From: Paenibacillus sp. LS1 | Lineage (GTDB): Bacteria > Bacillota > Bacilli > Paenibacillales > Paenibacillaceae | Reading direction: 5' to 3' | Length of the DNA stretch: 64,000 nucleotides | Assembly: GCF_026013365.1 (NCBI RefSeq) | Contig: NZ_JAPDOE010000001.1 | Coordinates: 2,046,001 to 2,110,000, forward strand | Part shown: positions 43,678 to 53,009 of the stretch, one piece after another | How positions within the stretch are numbered: position 1 is the first letter of the stretch | How the letters are laid out: every line of letters begins with the position of its first letter | Made by a program: the position numbers and the translations under genes | The notes under the pieces: model-generated | Seen by the model: the letters and a program-made list of their open reading frames with translations, nothing else | What the model was told of the DNA's origin: nothing | Databases searched by the model: none

Positions 43678-43881
43678 TCTACTCACGCTCCTATGTACCT
43701 TAGTATGGGGTGCTTGCTTAGTCAGCCTAGCTACTTCTCTTCATAACCAAAACCTAAATTTGCCATAATAATCAATATTCTACCATGTTGACCTAGGCTA
43801 TTGGTATCATTTTTCGTCCATCCCCATCACTTCAAGGCGTGCAACCCTCCTTCCATAGACCCACTTCATTCGCTTAAAAAC
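43678..43881. other. Region upstream of the SLH gene
   Basis: About 200 bp with AT-rich boxes such as TAGAAT and TATTAT on the minus strand, but no clear paired promoter. No gene seen. Confidence 0.3.
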
Positions 43882-43916
43882 AAAAAAAGGCCATGAATCC
43901 GCAGATTCATAGCCTT
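43882..43916 (-). terminator. Intrinsic terminator of the oligosaccharide importer locus
   Basis: AAGGC-ATGAATC pairs with GATTCAT-GCCTT around CGCA-type loop; TTTTTTTG follows on the minus strand. A further 100 bp to the stop at 44021 hold nothing recognisable. Confidence 0.85.
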
Positions 43917-44020
43917 ATGCTTTAAGGGTGTGGTCTTTCTTATGATATTGGAAAATGAACTCACTCATAGAATAAACCATATCATTCCATTTGATCAACC
44001 CTTTTTTGTTCCATCCAGCC

Positions 44021-45532
44021 TTATTTTCCGTTTAACTCCTTATAGGATGCTTCCAGTTCTGTGATCAGTTGATCACCACCAGCTTTTCTCCAGCTTGCGA
44101 TTTCCTGCTCCCAACCAGCATCATCGATTTTCCCCATAATGTACTTGGTCTGCGCATCCCAGATCATCTGATCCAGCTCCTGACCACGCTCAGTGTAGAT
44201 CGCCGAAGACAAGGTGAGTGCAGGATTGGCAATGGCATACTGCTCATTCTCACGCGCCATCTTCGTCCCCTTCATGCCAATCGGAACATCGACCAGTTCA
44301 GGCACGTTATAGCCTTCAATGCTTAACAAATTATCTCGATATGGCTTCACTTCACGCTGATAAGCGTCAAAATCCTTAAGTTCGGTTTTCCCATCCGCAG
44401 TCTTGGTGTAGTGCACATCGAGCAACCCACGGAGCTGCAACGCGCTCAATTCCTCATCCATCAACTGATCCAGGAACGTGAGCACCTGCTTCAATTGCTC
44501 CTCATCCGTTACGGACGCCTTCGGGATGACCAGCATTCCATAGTTTCCTGGCTCCCCGGCGATTCGAATACCATCGGTTCCCTGGAATGGAGCCACATCA
44601 ATCTCTCCGTCCGGAGCATTAGGCGTAAGCCGTTGCTGAGAGGACTTTCCGTTCTGGGCCACACCATTCAGCTTCATGCCAACCAGGCCCGAATCCATTT
44701 TTTTGTCCGCATCGGAAGGGTCCAGGGCAGGGAAGTCACTATTAATTAATCCCTCGCTGAACAGTCGCTTGAAGAGTTTCATCGTATCCACATATTCAGT
44801 GGTCAGGAACTCCGGAGTCAATTTCCCGGCATCGTCCACACCCCATTTGTTAACGCCGCCAATACTTACAGCGATCCGCGTCAGCGGGGAAGAGACACCC
44901 TCATTATACTTTTTAAATAGCAATGCACCGTACGTATCTTCCTTACCATTCCCGTCCGGGTCATCCTTGCGAATGGAACGCATCACTTCATACCAGTCAT
45001 CCAGCGTTTTCGGTATATCCAGCTTCAACGTATCAAACCAGTCCTTGCGATATACGATCGCAGTCCGGCCAATATCCCGGAAGTTCGGAATACCGTAGAC
45101 CTTGCCTTCAATTTTGATATTGTTAAAATAAGCCTCGGATTGGGCAGACAGGTTCTTATAATCCTTCAAGTATGGCCCCAGTTCCCAGAACAGTCCCGTT
45201 TTGGCGGCATTAAACGTTGTCGGTACATAATTCACACGCATAATGGTCGGCATCTCGCCTGAAGCAACCATAACGTTCACCTTATCATCAAAAGCAGACT
45301 GCGGAATCCACTGTACATTGACATCCGTATTCGTATATTCCTCAATCTTCTGTTCAATCCCGTTCTCCTTGGCCGGTATATCACCAACCTGCATTAAAGA
45401 GATGGAAATGGGAAGTTTACCTTCCCCTGCAGCAGGCGCTTTCTCTCCCCCGCAACCTGCAAGCAGCCCAGCGGACATTGCACCAATAACAACGATTCCG
45501 CCTAAACGGGACATTGGACCTTTTGGACTCAT
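44021..45532 (-). CDS. Extracellular solute-binding lipoprotein (YtcQ/LplA-like), copy 2
   Basis: 503-residue sugar-binding lipoprotein. Signal and lipobox LLAGC (about 23-27) anchor it outside. The family 1 binding-protein fold shows FWELGPYLKDYKNLSAQSE and KDWFDTLKLDIPKTLDDW. It is a paralogue of the lipoprotein encoded upstream at 46768-48267; blocks such as REVKPYRDNL and EGYNVP are shared. GGAGAG lies 9 bases before the ATG. As the last gene of the locus it may widen ligand range or feed the same permeases. Confidence 0.88.
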   Translation of the reverse strand: MSPKGPMSRLGGIVVIGAMSAGLLAGCGGEKAPAAGEGKLPISISLMQVGDIPAKENGIEQKIEEYTNTDVNVQWIPQSAFDDKVNVMVASGEMPTIMRVNYVPTTFNAAKTGLFWELGPYLKDYKNLSAQSEAYFNNIKIEGKVYGIPNFRDIGRTAIVYRKDWFDTLKLDIPKTLDDWYEVMRSIRKDDPDGNGKEDTYGALLFKKYNEGVSSPLTRIAVSIGGVNKWGVDDAGKLTPEFLTTEYVDTMKLFKRLFSEGLINSDFPALDPSDADKKMDSGLVGMKLNGVAQNGKSSQQRLTPNAPDGEIDVAPFQGTDGIRIAGEPGNYGMLVIPKASVTDEEQLKQVLTFLDQLMDEELSALQLRGLLDVHYTKTADGKTELKDFDAYQREVKPYRDNLLSIEGYNVPELVDVPIGMKGTKMARENEQYAIANPALTLSSAIYTERGQELDQMIWDAQTKYIMGKIDDAGWEQEIASWRKAGGDQLITELEASYKELNGK

Positions 45533-45598
45533 GAACCATCTCTCCTTTGGATAGCCAAATTGTTCAGCGATCTTGCCTCATTTCACTCAAACCAACCA

Positions 45599-45612
45599 TG
45601 TATGCGCTATCA
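45599..45612. promoter_or_regulatory. Weak cre-like box before copy 2 lipoprotein
   Basis: TGTATGCGCTATCA; its complement TGATAGCGCATACA matches 12 of 14 cre positions. It lies between GH105 and the second lipoprotein gene, which may therefore have its own promoter. Confidence 0.3.
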
Positions 45613-45639
45613 TAAATAATCTGAAGAAAAGAACCAGCA

Positions 45640-46743
45640 TTACGCCAGTTCAATCTCCACCCCTGCCAAAATGAACGGAGCAACCGATTTCGGATCATTG
45701 ATTCGAATGGACTCGGTCACATAATACTCATAGGACCCGTCACGATACGGGCTTCCTCCAAGACCGGCTCCGCCATTACACTGCGTCAAGGACAGTACGC
45801 CTTCACGATCCGTTTGCAGCAGATGCTGTAGCAGACCCTGATACCCTTTTTCCGCAACCGCTTTGAACTTGCCACTCAGATATCCTTTACGTACACCCTT
45901 GGCCAATGCATAGACAAACATCGAGGTCCCGGATGCCTCCAGATAGTTCCGCTCACGTCCCGGTTGATCCAACAAATGTGGCCATAGTCCGGTCTGTTGA
46001 TCCTGCACATGCACAAGTGCATTTGCTACCCTTTCAAAGATACCCACAATCTGTCCGCGCTGCGGATGATCTACCGGCAGGTAATCCAATGTGTCCACAA
46101 CCGCCATCACATACCAGCCCATCGCGCGGCTCCAAACATGTGGAGAACATCCCGTCTCCCCCGAACTCCAGCGCTGCTCTTTGCTCTCATCCCAAGCATG
46201 GTACAAGAGACCGCTGCGCGGATCACGTGTACGTTGCTCCACCAGCAAGAGCTGCAGAGCCGCCTTGTCAAACCACTTCTCTTCCCCTGTCACTGCGCCA
46301 TACTGAGTCAGATATGGAGTAGCCATGTACAATCCATCCAGCCACATCTGGAAAGGATAAATCTTTTTATGCCAGAATCCGCCTTCACTTGTATGTGGCT
46401 GTCCTTTGAGCTGAGTCATAAGCAACTCCGCAGCTTTGCGATACTTCTCTTCTCCCGTTTTTTCGTGCAGCAGGAACAGAGATTTTCCCTGATTGATCTG
46501 ATCCAGGTTATATTCCTCGATCGTATAGGAGCGAATCGACCCATCTTCCTGCACGAAATGATCCATCAGCTCACGGATGTAGTCAAAATACTTTTGCTCC
46601 CCCGTGTGCGTATACAGCTCCTCCAGCGCTTTCAGCAGACAGCCGTTCTCATAATGCCATTTGGGGTACAGCTCATGATTGCGATAACTTTCCATGAACT
46701 GCTGTGCCATGCGCACGGATGTGAATTGCAATGTTTCCTTCAT
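45640..46743 (-). CDS. GH105 unsaturated rhamnogalacturonyl hydrolase (YteR/YesR-like)
   Basis: 367-residue (alpha/alpha)6-barrel enzyme that removes the unsaturated galacturonyl residue left by pectate or rhamnogalacturonan lyases. The catalytic segment FQMWLDGLYM contains Asp136, the hydration acid of YteR. GGFWHKK, SPHVWSRAMGWYVMA and the C-terminal GGSPYRDGSYEYY are family blocks. No signal peptide: it acts on imported oligosaccharides. GGAGG 7 bases before the ATG at 46743 sets the start. It is flanked by two binding lipoproteins of the same importer, which indicates the imported ligand is a pectin-derived oligosaccharide. Confidence 0.9.
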   Translation of the reverse strand: MKETLQFTSVRMAQQFMESYRNHELYPKWHYENGCLLKALEELYTHTGEQKYFDYIRELMDHFVQEDGSIRSYTIEEYNLDQINQGKSLFLLHEKTGEEKYRKAAELLMTQLKGQPHTSEGGFWHKKIYPFQMWLDGLYMATPYLTQYGAVTGEEKWFDKAALQLLLVEQRTRDPRSGLLYHAWDESKEQRWSSGETGCSPHVWSRAMGWYVMAVVDTLDYLPVDHPQRGQIVGIFERVANALVHVQDQQTGLWPHLLDQPGRERNYLEASGTSMFVYALAKGVRKGYLSGKFKAVAEKGYQGLLQHLLQTDREGVLSLTQCNGGAGLGGSPYRDGSYEYYVTESIRINDPKSVAPFILAGVEIELA

Positions 46744-46767
46744 GATCAAGCCTCCGCTTCCGGCTCC

Positions 46768-48267
46768 TTATTGAGCCTGTTTTTTGTAATCTTCGGCATA
46801 TTCCTCACGAATCTTGTTTCCACCCGCATTGCCCCAATTCTCGATTTCCTTTTCCCAGCCACTTTGATCGATCTTGCCCATAATGTATTTGGTTTGTGCA
46901 TCGGCAATCACCTGATCCAGATCCGCCCCACGGTCACCATAGGTTGGAGAATATAACGTCAGCGCAGGGTTTGGCACAGCGTGCTCCGCCAGTTCCTTGG
47001 CAAGTGCCGTACCTTTTTCACCCAGTTCGGTATCCTTCAATTTTGGTACGTTGTATCCTTCAACATAAGGAAGGTTGTCACGATAAGGCTTCACTTCACG
47101 CTGGAATGCATCGAAGTCACTCATCTCTACCTGATCTTCGCCCACTTTGGTGTAATGTTTGTCTCCCATACCACGCATCAACAGGGTAGCCATCTCAGGG
47201 TCCATCAATTTATCCAGGAAGGAGAGCAGGTTTTTGAGTTCTTCTTCCGATTTCACCGTTGATTTAGGGAATGCCAGAATGCCGGAGTTACCCGTCTGTC
47301 CTGCAACACGATCACCGTTCGCTCCAAGCAAACCAGCGATGTCTACTACACCATCCGGATTGTTTTTGGACAGACGCTCTTGCTGACTTTTTCCGTTCTG
47401 CGCAACACCAACACGAATACCGACAACACCGGAATCATACTTTTTCTCCGCTTCTGTAGAGTCGAATACGGCAAAGTCCTGGTTCAGCAGTTTCTCATCG
47501 TACAAACGTTTCAGCAGATCCAGCACCTGCATATATTCCGGTGTCATAAATTCCGGCGTGAAGCTGCCATCATCCTCGACCTTCCACTTGTTAGGTGCAC
47601 CAAAACTTACGCCAAGGCGTGTTGTGAAGGAATATTGGTCCTCATTATATTTTTTGAAAAGCATTAGTCCAAACGTATTATCCTGACCATCTCCATCCGG
47701 ATCGGAGGTTGCCAGTGTCTTGATCGTTTCATACCATTCATCCGGTGTCGTTGGCACCTTGAGATTCAGCTTCTCGAACCAGTCCTTGCGATAGATCACT
47801 GTAGCCCGCGCAATATCGGAGAATACAGGAACCCCATAGATTTTGCCCTCTACCTTGATGTTGTCAAAAAAACGCTCGTTCTGTGCCGACAGATTTTTGT
47901 AGTCTTTCAGCAAAGGTCCCACTTCCCAGAACACGTCATTGCGCATCGCGCTGGTTACCGTTGGGTTATATTGCACCTTCACAATTTTCGGCATATCGCT
48001 TGAAGCGATCATCACGTTGATTTTGTCATTGTAGGCCGAAGCCGGAATCCATTGGATATCCAGTTTGGTATTGGTATACGCTTCAATCTTTTGCTGAACT
48101 TCATTGCCTTTACTTGGCACATCACCCACCTGTGCAATGGCTATGGACACATTTTGTACGCCGCCCTCGGCAGCCTGACCCTCGTCTGATCCGCATCCTG
48201 CCAGCAAACCTGTCACCAGTGCCAGTGTGCTCAAGACAGCTACGGCTTTCTTTTTTGTTGCTTTCAT
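46768..48267 (-). CDS. Extracellular solute-binding lipoprotein (YtcQ/LplA-like), copy 1
   Basis: 499-residue lipoprotein with lipobox LLAGC (about 21-25) and the same fold and blocks as the copy at 44021-45532 (FWEVGPLLKDYKNLSAQNE; KDWFEKLNLKVPTTPDEW). GGGAGG precedes the ATG. It follows two permease genes and precedes GH105 (24 bp), so it is the canonical binding protein of this importer. No ATPase gene is present; such CUT1-like systems commonly share a housekeeping MsmX-type ATPase (family knowledge). Confidence 0.92.
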   Translation of the reverse strand: MKATKKKAVAVLSTLALVTGLLAGCGSDEGQAAEGGVQNVSIAIAQVGDVPSKGNEVQQKIEAYTNTKLDIQWIPASAYNDKINVMIASSDMPKIVKVQYNPTVTSAMRNDVFWEVGPLLKDYKNLSAQNERFFDNIKVEGKIYGVPVFSDIARATVIYRKDWFEKLNLKVPTTPDEWYETIKTLATSDPDGDGQDNTFGLMLFKKYNEDQYSFTTRLGVSFGAPNKWKVEDDGSFTPEFMTPEYMQVLDLLKRLYDEKLLNQDFAVFDSTEAEKKYDSGVVGIRVGVAQNGKSQQERLSKNNPDGVVDIAGLLGANGDRVAGQTGNSGILAFPKSTVKSEEELKNLLSFLDKLMDPEMATLLMRGMGDKHYTKVGEDQVEMSDFDAFQREVKPYRDNLPYVEGYNVPKLKDTELGEKGTALAKELAEHAVPNPALTLYSPTYGDRGADLDQVIADAQTKYIMGKIDQSGWEKEIENWGNAGGNKIREEYAEDYKKQAQ

Positions 48268-48328
48268 AACATAAAAACCTCCCTTTTTTATGCAGTCATA
48301 GTGAACTGACTTTGAACCATGTGCCGAC

Positions 48329-49201
48329 TCAACCTTTCACCGAACCCAGCATCACACCTTTAGCAAAGTGCTTTTGCAGGAATGGATATACCAGCATAAT
48401 CGGAATCGTAGAGAATACGATAACGGCCATGCGAATGGTAAGTGGCTGGATCTCGGTCTCTTCAATACTTGTGTCTCCAATTCGGCTCTGTGCCAGAATG
48501 ACAATCTCACGTAGCCAGACTTGGACAGGCCACTTCTCACTATCGTTAATATAGATAACAGCGCTGAAGAAACTGTTCCAGTGGGCCACCGCGTAAAAGA
48601 GTGAAAATGTCGCCATCGCTGGCATGGACAACGGCAGTACAATCCGGAACAATACGCTGACATCGTTACATCCATCAATTTTGGCTGCATCCTCCAGTTC
48701 GTCCGGAATCGCCTGGAAGAAGTTTTTGAGTACGATCAAGTTAAATGCACTAATAGCGGTAGGCAGCATCAGCGACCATAACGTATCCGTCAAATGCAAA
48801 GATTTCACGACAAAGTATGTTGGAATCATCCCGCCACTGAAGAGCATTGTGAACAATACACCGAGCAAAATGGGCTGGCGTCCACGCAAATATCTTCTAG
48901 AGAGCGGATACGCCATAAGTGATGTAAACAGCAGGTTAATGAAGGTACCGATCACGGTAATATAGACCGATACACCCAGACTGCGAATCAAAGTATCTGT
49001 AGAGAAAATGTAACGGTACGCAGCCAGAGAGAACTCTTTTGGAAAAAGAATGAATCCTCCCTTAGCCACTTCATGTGGACTGGTAAACGAGACGGCTAAA
49101 ATATACATGAACGGGATAACCGTCACAATTCCAATCAATAGCAGCAAGCCGTGATTGAGAAAATCAAAGATCCGGTTGCCCCACGTTTTATCCTGTTGCA
49201 T
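48329..49201 (-). CDS. Carbohydrate ABC transporter permease (YtcP/LplC-like)
   Basis: 290-residue inner-membrane permease with six helices and the ATPase-contacting EAA loop ELEDAAKIDGCNDVSVLFRI. The C-terminal FLQKHFAKGVMLGSVKG is the usual ending of this permease type. The start at 49201 is chosen because AGGAG is correctly spaced only for this ATG, not for the GTG at 49213. It lies 45 bp behind the other permease gene; the two form the transmembrane heterodimer. Confidence 0.92.
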   Translation of the reverse strand: MQQDKTWGNRIFDFLNHGLLLLIGIVTVIPFMYILAVSFTSPHEVAKGGFILFPKEFSLAAYRYIFSTDTLIRSLGVSVYITVIGTFINLLFTSLMAYPLSRRYLRGRQPILLGVLFTMLFSGGMIPTYFVVKSLHLTDTLWSLMLPTAISAFNLIVLKNFFQAIPDELEDAAKIDGCNDVSVLFRIVLPLSMPAMATFSLFYAVAHWNSFFSAVIYINDSEKWPVQVWLREIVILAQSRIGDTSIEETEIQPLTIRMAVIVFSTIPIMLVYPFLQKHFAKGVMLGSVKG

Positions 49202-49246
49202 CTTAATGTTCACTCCTGTCTGGTGAAGAACGTCTGCACCCGAGGG

Positions 49247-50200
49247 TTAGTAGACGCCTTCCTCCCCGAATTTTTTGGCCAGCGTATTGGCACCAAGAAC
49301 AAGCGCCAGCCCGACAACCGATTTGAACAACCCGACAGCAGCACTATAACTGTACTGTGCCTGGGTAAGCCCCTTCGTGTATACGTAGGTATCGAATACC
49401 TCGCCCACATCCCGGTTCGTCGGAGTCAGCATCAGGAAGATCTGTTCAAAGCCTGTATCCAGGAAATTGCCCAGACGCAGAATGAGCAAAATGACGATCG
49501 TACTGCGGATGGCCGGCAACGTAATGTGCCAGGTTTGGCGCCAGCGATTGGCACCATCAATCCGTGCAGCTTCATAGAGCTGTGTATCAACACCAGAAAG
49601 CGCCGCCAGGAAGATAATTGTGCCCCAACCAACTTCTTTCCAGATGGATTGTCCGACAATCATTGTTCGGAACCATCCAGGTTCAAGCAGGAACGCCACT
49701 TTTTGTCCAGTCAGGTTATAGAGCAGTTCATTAATCGCACCGCCCTCGGTTGTAAACAGCATGTAGAACACACCGACAACAACAACCCAGGAAACAAAGT
49801 GTGGAACATAGACGAGCGTTTGTACAAATCGTTTGAACCGTTCACGACGAACTTCATTCATCATGAGTGCCAGTACAATCGGCAGTGGGAAAAAGAACAC
49901 AATGTTATAAATCGCAAGCAAAAACGTATTCCGAAATAATGTCCAGAACTGCGGTTCTCCAAAGAAACGCTGGAAATGTTTGAACCCTACCCAGTCACTT
50001 CCCAAGATGCCCTTGTAAGGCGTATAATCCTGAAAAGCCATCGTGATACCATACATGGGTATGTATTTGAAAATAACAAAGTAAAGCACACCCGGTATTA
50101 ACATGATATACAGCCACCGGTTTTTGATAATGTCTCTCCACAGCAGGTTTTTGTCACTGCGGGTAGCGGGCCGTGTTCGAGCCGCCGTTTCGGCTTTCAT
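49247..50200 (-). CDS. Carbohydrate ABC transporter permease (YteP/LplB-like)
   Basis: 317-residue permease with six helices and the EAA loop LYEAARIDGANRWRQTWHITLP. The N-terminus is cytosolic and basic, followed by WLYIMLIPGVLYFVIF. GGGGAGG precedes the ATG at 50200; a longer frame to 50242 lacks a site and would cover the cre-like box. First gene of the transport operon; the divergent-like sensor/regulator lies 280 bp upstream on the same strand. Confidence 0.93.
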   Translation of the reverse strand: MKAETAARTRPATRSDKNLLWRDIIKNRWLYIMLIPGVLYFVIFKYIPMYGITMAFQDYTPYKGILGSDWVGFKHFQRFFGEPQFWTLFRNTFLLAIYNIVFFFPLPIVLALMMNEVRRERFKRFVQTLVYVPHFVSWVVVVGVFYMLFTTEGGAINELLYNLTGQKVAFLLEPGWFRTMIVGQSIWKEVGWGTIIFLAALSGVDTQLYEAARIDGANRWRQTWHITLPAIRSTIVILLILRLGNFLDTGFEQIFLMLTPTNRDVGEVFDTYVYTKGLTQAQYSYSAAVGLFKSVVGLALVLGANTLAKKFGEEGVY

Positions 50201-50219
50201 ATTGTCTTCCTCCCCACAT

Positions 50220-50233
50220 TGGAAACGATTACA
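50220..50233. promoter_or_regulatory. cre-like box ahead of the importer operon
   Basis: TGGAAACGATTACA; complement TGTAATCGTTTCCA matches 13 of 14 positions of the CcpA consensus TGWAANCGNTNWCA. It lies 20-33 bp upstream of the first permease start, downstream of the expected promoter, a roadblock position. Confidence 0.65.
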
Positions 50234-50443
50234 AAATATCACTTCCTGAATTCATGTCTTCATTGTGGAGGATAAACGAATGACTGGCTATCGTCTCGTT
50301 TTAGCCTTTTGTTTCCCCTTATGTAGCAAGGGTTTAGCGCATTTTCATCACAGAATTCAAAGGAGCAATGAACTGCTTTCAACCTCCATGTTCCTGTCTT
50401 AACTTTATGGAGAAAAGCAGTCTTCTTCCTCCATCTGGACATG

Positions 50444-50468
50444 AAAAAGCCCGCCTACCATGGCGGGC
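50444..50468 (-). terminator. Intrinsic terminator of the AraC sensor gene
   Basis: GCCCGCC (50462-50468) pairs with GGCGGGC (50449-50455), followed by TTTTT on the minus strand. It isolates the regulator from the importer operon. The remaining 50243-50443 holds no gene. Confidence 0.85.
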
Positions 50469-50482
50469 AGAGCAGGCTTGTT

Positions 50483-52819
50483 TTATCGCTGCTGCTCCCG
50501 GTACTTGCCGGGGGTCGTTCCTGTGATTTTGCGAAATGTACGGATAAATGCGGTTGGATTGGTATAGTTTAATTTCTCGGCTATCTCCGATATTTTCAGA
50601 TTTGTCGTCTGCAGCCAGGTCTTTGCTTTTTCCATACGATACTCTGCCAGATATTCCGTAAAATTAACTCCTGCTTCCTTCTTGAATACCCGACTTAGAT
50701 AGACAGGGTGAAAATTAAGCTCAGCGGCACAGGCTTCCAGTGACAATTCACGATCATAACGTTCCTCGATCAATCGAATCATGCGCCTTGCAATGTTCAT
50801 GTATTGGGATTCTTCCTGTTCTCGCCAGAAACGGATAACGGGCAGGAACAACCGCTTGCGGAACCAATTGGTCATTTCGTCCAATGTGGACAACTTCAGC
50901 AAATGTGCCATGGATGCTTTTTCACCCAGCACTTCGGCTACATCTCCGCCTTGCTCCTGCACAAGCTGATATACACGGGACAATAACTGAACCATAATAA
51001 CGGGATATTCACTGAAATGAAGCTTCTTGTCTGCAAGCAGCCCCAAATATTGCTTAAAGTAGGCGTCTGTCTTCTCTTCATCTCCTTGCTTGAGCGCAGA
51101 AGCGAGCTGATCCTCAATCATGCGTAACTGGGTATACAACGCGGCCTCCATCTGACCACGTGGCTGAATATCCTCGTAATGCAAAATAATACGGCTGCCC
51201 AGACTCACCCGGCCTTGCAGAGCCTCTCGGCTCTCCTGAACCGCTCTTGGCGTATCACCAATACAAGTGTAAGAACGACTGATGCCGATACTTACGGGCA
51301 GATTCAGATAGGTTACGACACGTTCGCGAATCCAGTCTGCCTGGGTATGCATCCATTCCTTCAGCTTCACCTCATCCGTCAGTTCGGAGGCAAGTACGGT
51401 GACCTGAGCATCATCCAGCATGACAGGGGTGAACCGAACTGCCGAAGGAAGAAGCTCACCTACCATATTGTTGACAGCAAACAGCAGCAGATCCCGATCC
51501 TGTTCCTCATATCGGGTCCCTTCCAAGGTATCCATCTGGAGCATGAGTACGCCGAGACTCGCCCACCCTGTCGGAAAACCGTACAATTCTCCCTGATATC
51601 TGAAATCCTCTTCGGAGATTTTGCCTGTTAGCAACTTGGTCATAAAAAACTCTTGGAGATGCACATGCTGCCCCTTCATTTGCTCACGCATCGTTTTCTC
51701 CGAACTGAACAACGTTGAAAGTTGCTCCTCGATATAGATAAATTCATCCTGACGTCGCCCTGATGGAGCAACTGGAGCATCCAACCCCTTCGTAAACTGC
51801 AGCAATCTGGAGATCGGTGAGTACATCCGCCGACTGCCGTAGATGGCGACCAGTCCCGTTACACACAACATGACCAGTGTAGCAACGCCGGTAACCAATG
51901 CAATTTTCTGCGACTGAGCCGTGATCTGCCCTAGAGATACAACGGACACGTACAACCAGCCATTAAGCGGAGACTGCCTATAGCTGACCGCAACCTGATT
52001 ACCTTCCACCTCTGCACTAAAAAATCCCTCTGGCTCCCCCGTCGTCTGGACGATCTCGTGGATTTCTTTATTTAAAGTGTCATATTTCGTACCTTGCTGG
52101 GTATCATTCAAAAAATATTTCTGTTCCCGGTCCAGAACGTACAAGTCCCCGGAATTCGGATTGCGACTCAGAAATGTACTAAGCTCCGCGTCAGCAATAT
52201 CGATGACCAGAAAGCCTTTGGGTTTCACATTCGTGGGTACCATCGGAATCTTGAATACCATGCTTACCACATTATCGGATGAAATAAGGGTAGGTGCCTG
52301 TTCGGGTGTTAATTCACCCATTCCTGCTGACACAGGTACACTTTCTTTGGCAGAACTAGCATTCTGAGTGACCCAGAACAGGCTGTTGGTATAGGTTAGA
52401 TAGGAGCCAATCCGGTCTCGAATGCTGAAATCATCCAATTTTCCAAAAGAACGCATCGACACGACCCAATCTTCATCCAGATTAACCAGATAGGCTTGGT
52501 CAATGTTCGTAACCGCTTGCAAGTTGTTAAAGCCGGAAGTCAGATCACGAATCTCCTGAAACTCGCTGCTGTCCAGTGGTTTCTTCATCGCTTGTAGTAC
52601 CAAGGGCGAATTGACATACTGGATGGATGATAATTGCAGGCTGCGCAGAACTTGTTCTACCCGCATTTGGGTCTGATGCAATATCTGAAGATTGCTCTCA
52701 CGCACCTTCTGCTCAATGTCACGCGATGCAATCGTATACGAGACGGAACCAATAACAATGACTGGAAGGGCTCCGAGAATCAGGGTAAAGCAGAGCAAAC
52801 GCAGTAAATACTTCGGCAA
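50483..52819 (-). CDS. Membrane sensor/AraC family regulator (YtdP-like)
   Basis: 778 residues. Membrane helix 1 (about 5-30), extracellular Cache-like domain (about 31-290), helix 2 (about 297-320), a cytosolic linker and degenerate GGDEF-like region (about 340-560), and a C-terminal AraC double HTH (about 675-775; LSLEACAAELNFHPVYLSRVFKKE, INYTNPTAFIRTFRKITG-type second HTH). It resembles YesN/YtdP one-component sensors controlling pectin-oligosaccharide importers, and sits next to one. The start is TTG at 52819: AAGGAGGA is 8 bases upstream, whereas the ATG at 52828 directly abuts it. A cre-like box lies in its leader. Confidence 0.9.
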   Translation of the reverse strand: MPKYLLRLLCFTLILGALPVIVIGSVSYTIASRDIEQKVRESNLQILHQTQMRVEQVLRSLQLSSIQYVNSPLVLQAMKKPLDSSEFQEIRDLTSGFNNLQAVTNIDQAYLVNLDEDWVVSMRSFGKLDDFSIRDRIGSYLTYTNSLFWVTQNASSAKESVPVSAGMGELTPEQAPTLISSDNVVSMVFKIPMVPTNVKPKGFLVIDIADAELSTFLSRNPNSGDLYVLDREQKYFLNDTQQGTKYDTLNKEIHEIVQTTGEPEGFFSAEVEGNQVAVSYRQSPLNGWLYVSVVSLGQITAQSQKIALVTGVATLVMLCVTGLVAIYGSRRMYSPISRLLQFTKGLDAPVAPSGRRQDEFIYIEEQLSTLFSSEKTMREQMKGQHVHLQEFFMTKLLTGKISEEDFRYQGELYGFPTGWASLGVLMLQMDTLEGTRYEEQDRDLLLFAVNNMVGELLPSAVRFTPVMLDDAQVTVLASELTDEVKLKEWMHTQADWIRERVVTYLNLPVSIGISRSYTCIGDTPRAVQESREALQGRVSLGSRIILHYEDIQPRGQMEAALYTQLRMIEDQLASALKQGDEEKTDAYFKQYLGLLADKKLHFSEYPVIMVQLLSRVYQLVQEQGGDVAEVLGEKASMAHLLKLSTLDEMTNWFRKRLFLPVIRFWREQEESQYMNIARRMIRLIEERYDRELSLEACAAELNFHPVYLSRVFKKEAGVNFTEYLAEYRMEKAKTWLQTTNLKISEIAEKLNYTNPTAFIRTFRKITGTTPGKYREQQR

Positions 52820-52839
52820 GAAGAGCATCCTCCTTCTTA

Positions 52840-52853
52840 TAAAATCGCTTTCA
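52840..52853. promoter_or_regulatory. cre-like box at the AraC sensor gene
   Basis: TAAAATCGCTTTCA; complement TGAAAGCGATTTTA matches 13 of 14 cre positions. It lies about 20 bp upstream of the TTG start. A minus-strand TTGAAT-N17-TAACAA further upstream is a plausible promoter. Confidence 0.6.
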
Positions 52854-52920
52854 TTGGATTATTTTACTATTGTTATTTTAAAACCCATTCTTATTCAAGT
52901 CCACTCATTTATTCTAAAGG

Positions 52921-52950
52921 TTGACTTCAAACCAATTTCCAGTTTATATT
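52921..52950 (+). promoter_or_regulatory. Promoter of the mutS2-like leader
   Basis: TTGACT (52921-52926), 18-bp spacer, TATATT (52945-52950). Predicted start site about 52957, 12 bases before the leader's ribosome binding site. Confidence 0.75.
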
Positions 52951-52985
52951 GGTTGCATATTCCTCAATCAAAGGAGAGATTTTTA

Positions 52986-53009
52986 ATGTCGGTGAATGTT
53001 CTTAACTAA
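52986..53009 (+). CDS. Leader peptide MSVNVLN
   Basis: ATG at 52986 with AAAGGAGAG (52970-52978) at ideal spacing, seven sense codons, stop TAA at 53007-53009. Too short to have a function except by being translated. Its last codons can pair with 53098-53110 (13 bp), so a ribosome stalled on it would change downstream folding. The start context resembles that of the downstream gene (AAGGAGAGATT). Confidence 0.72.
   Translation: MSVNVLN

Noticed and set aside
45997..46956. 319-codon plus-strand open frame
   Set aside because: Antisense to GH105 and to a binding-lipoprotein gene; composition is that of a shadow frame.
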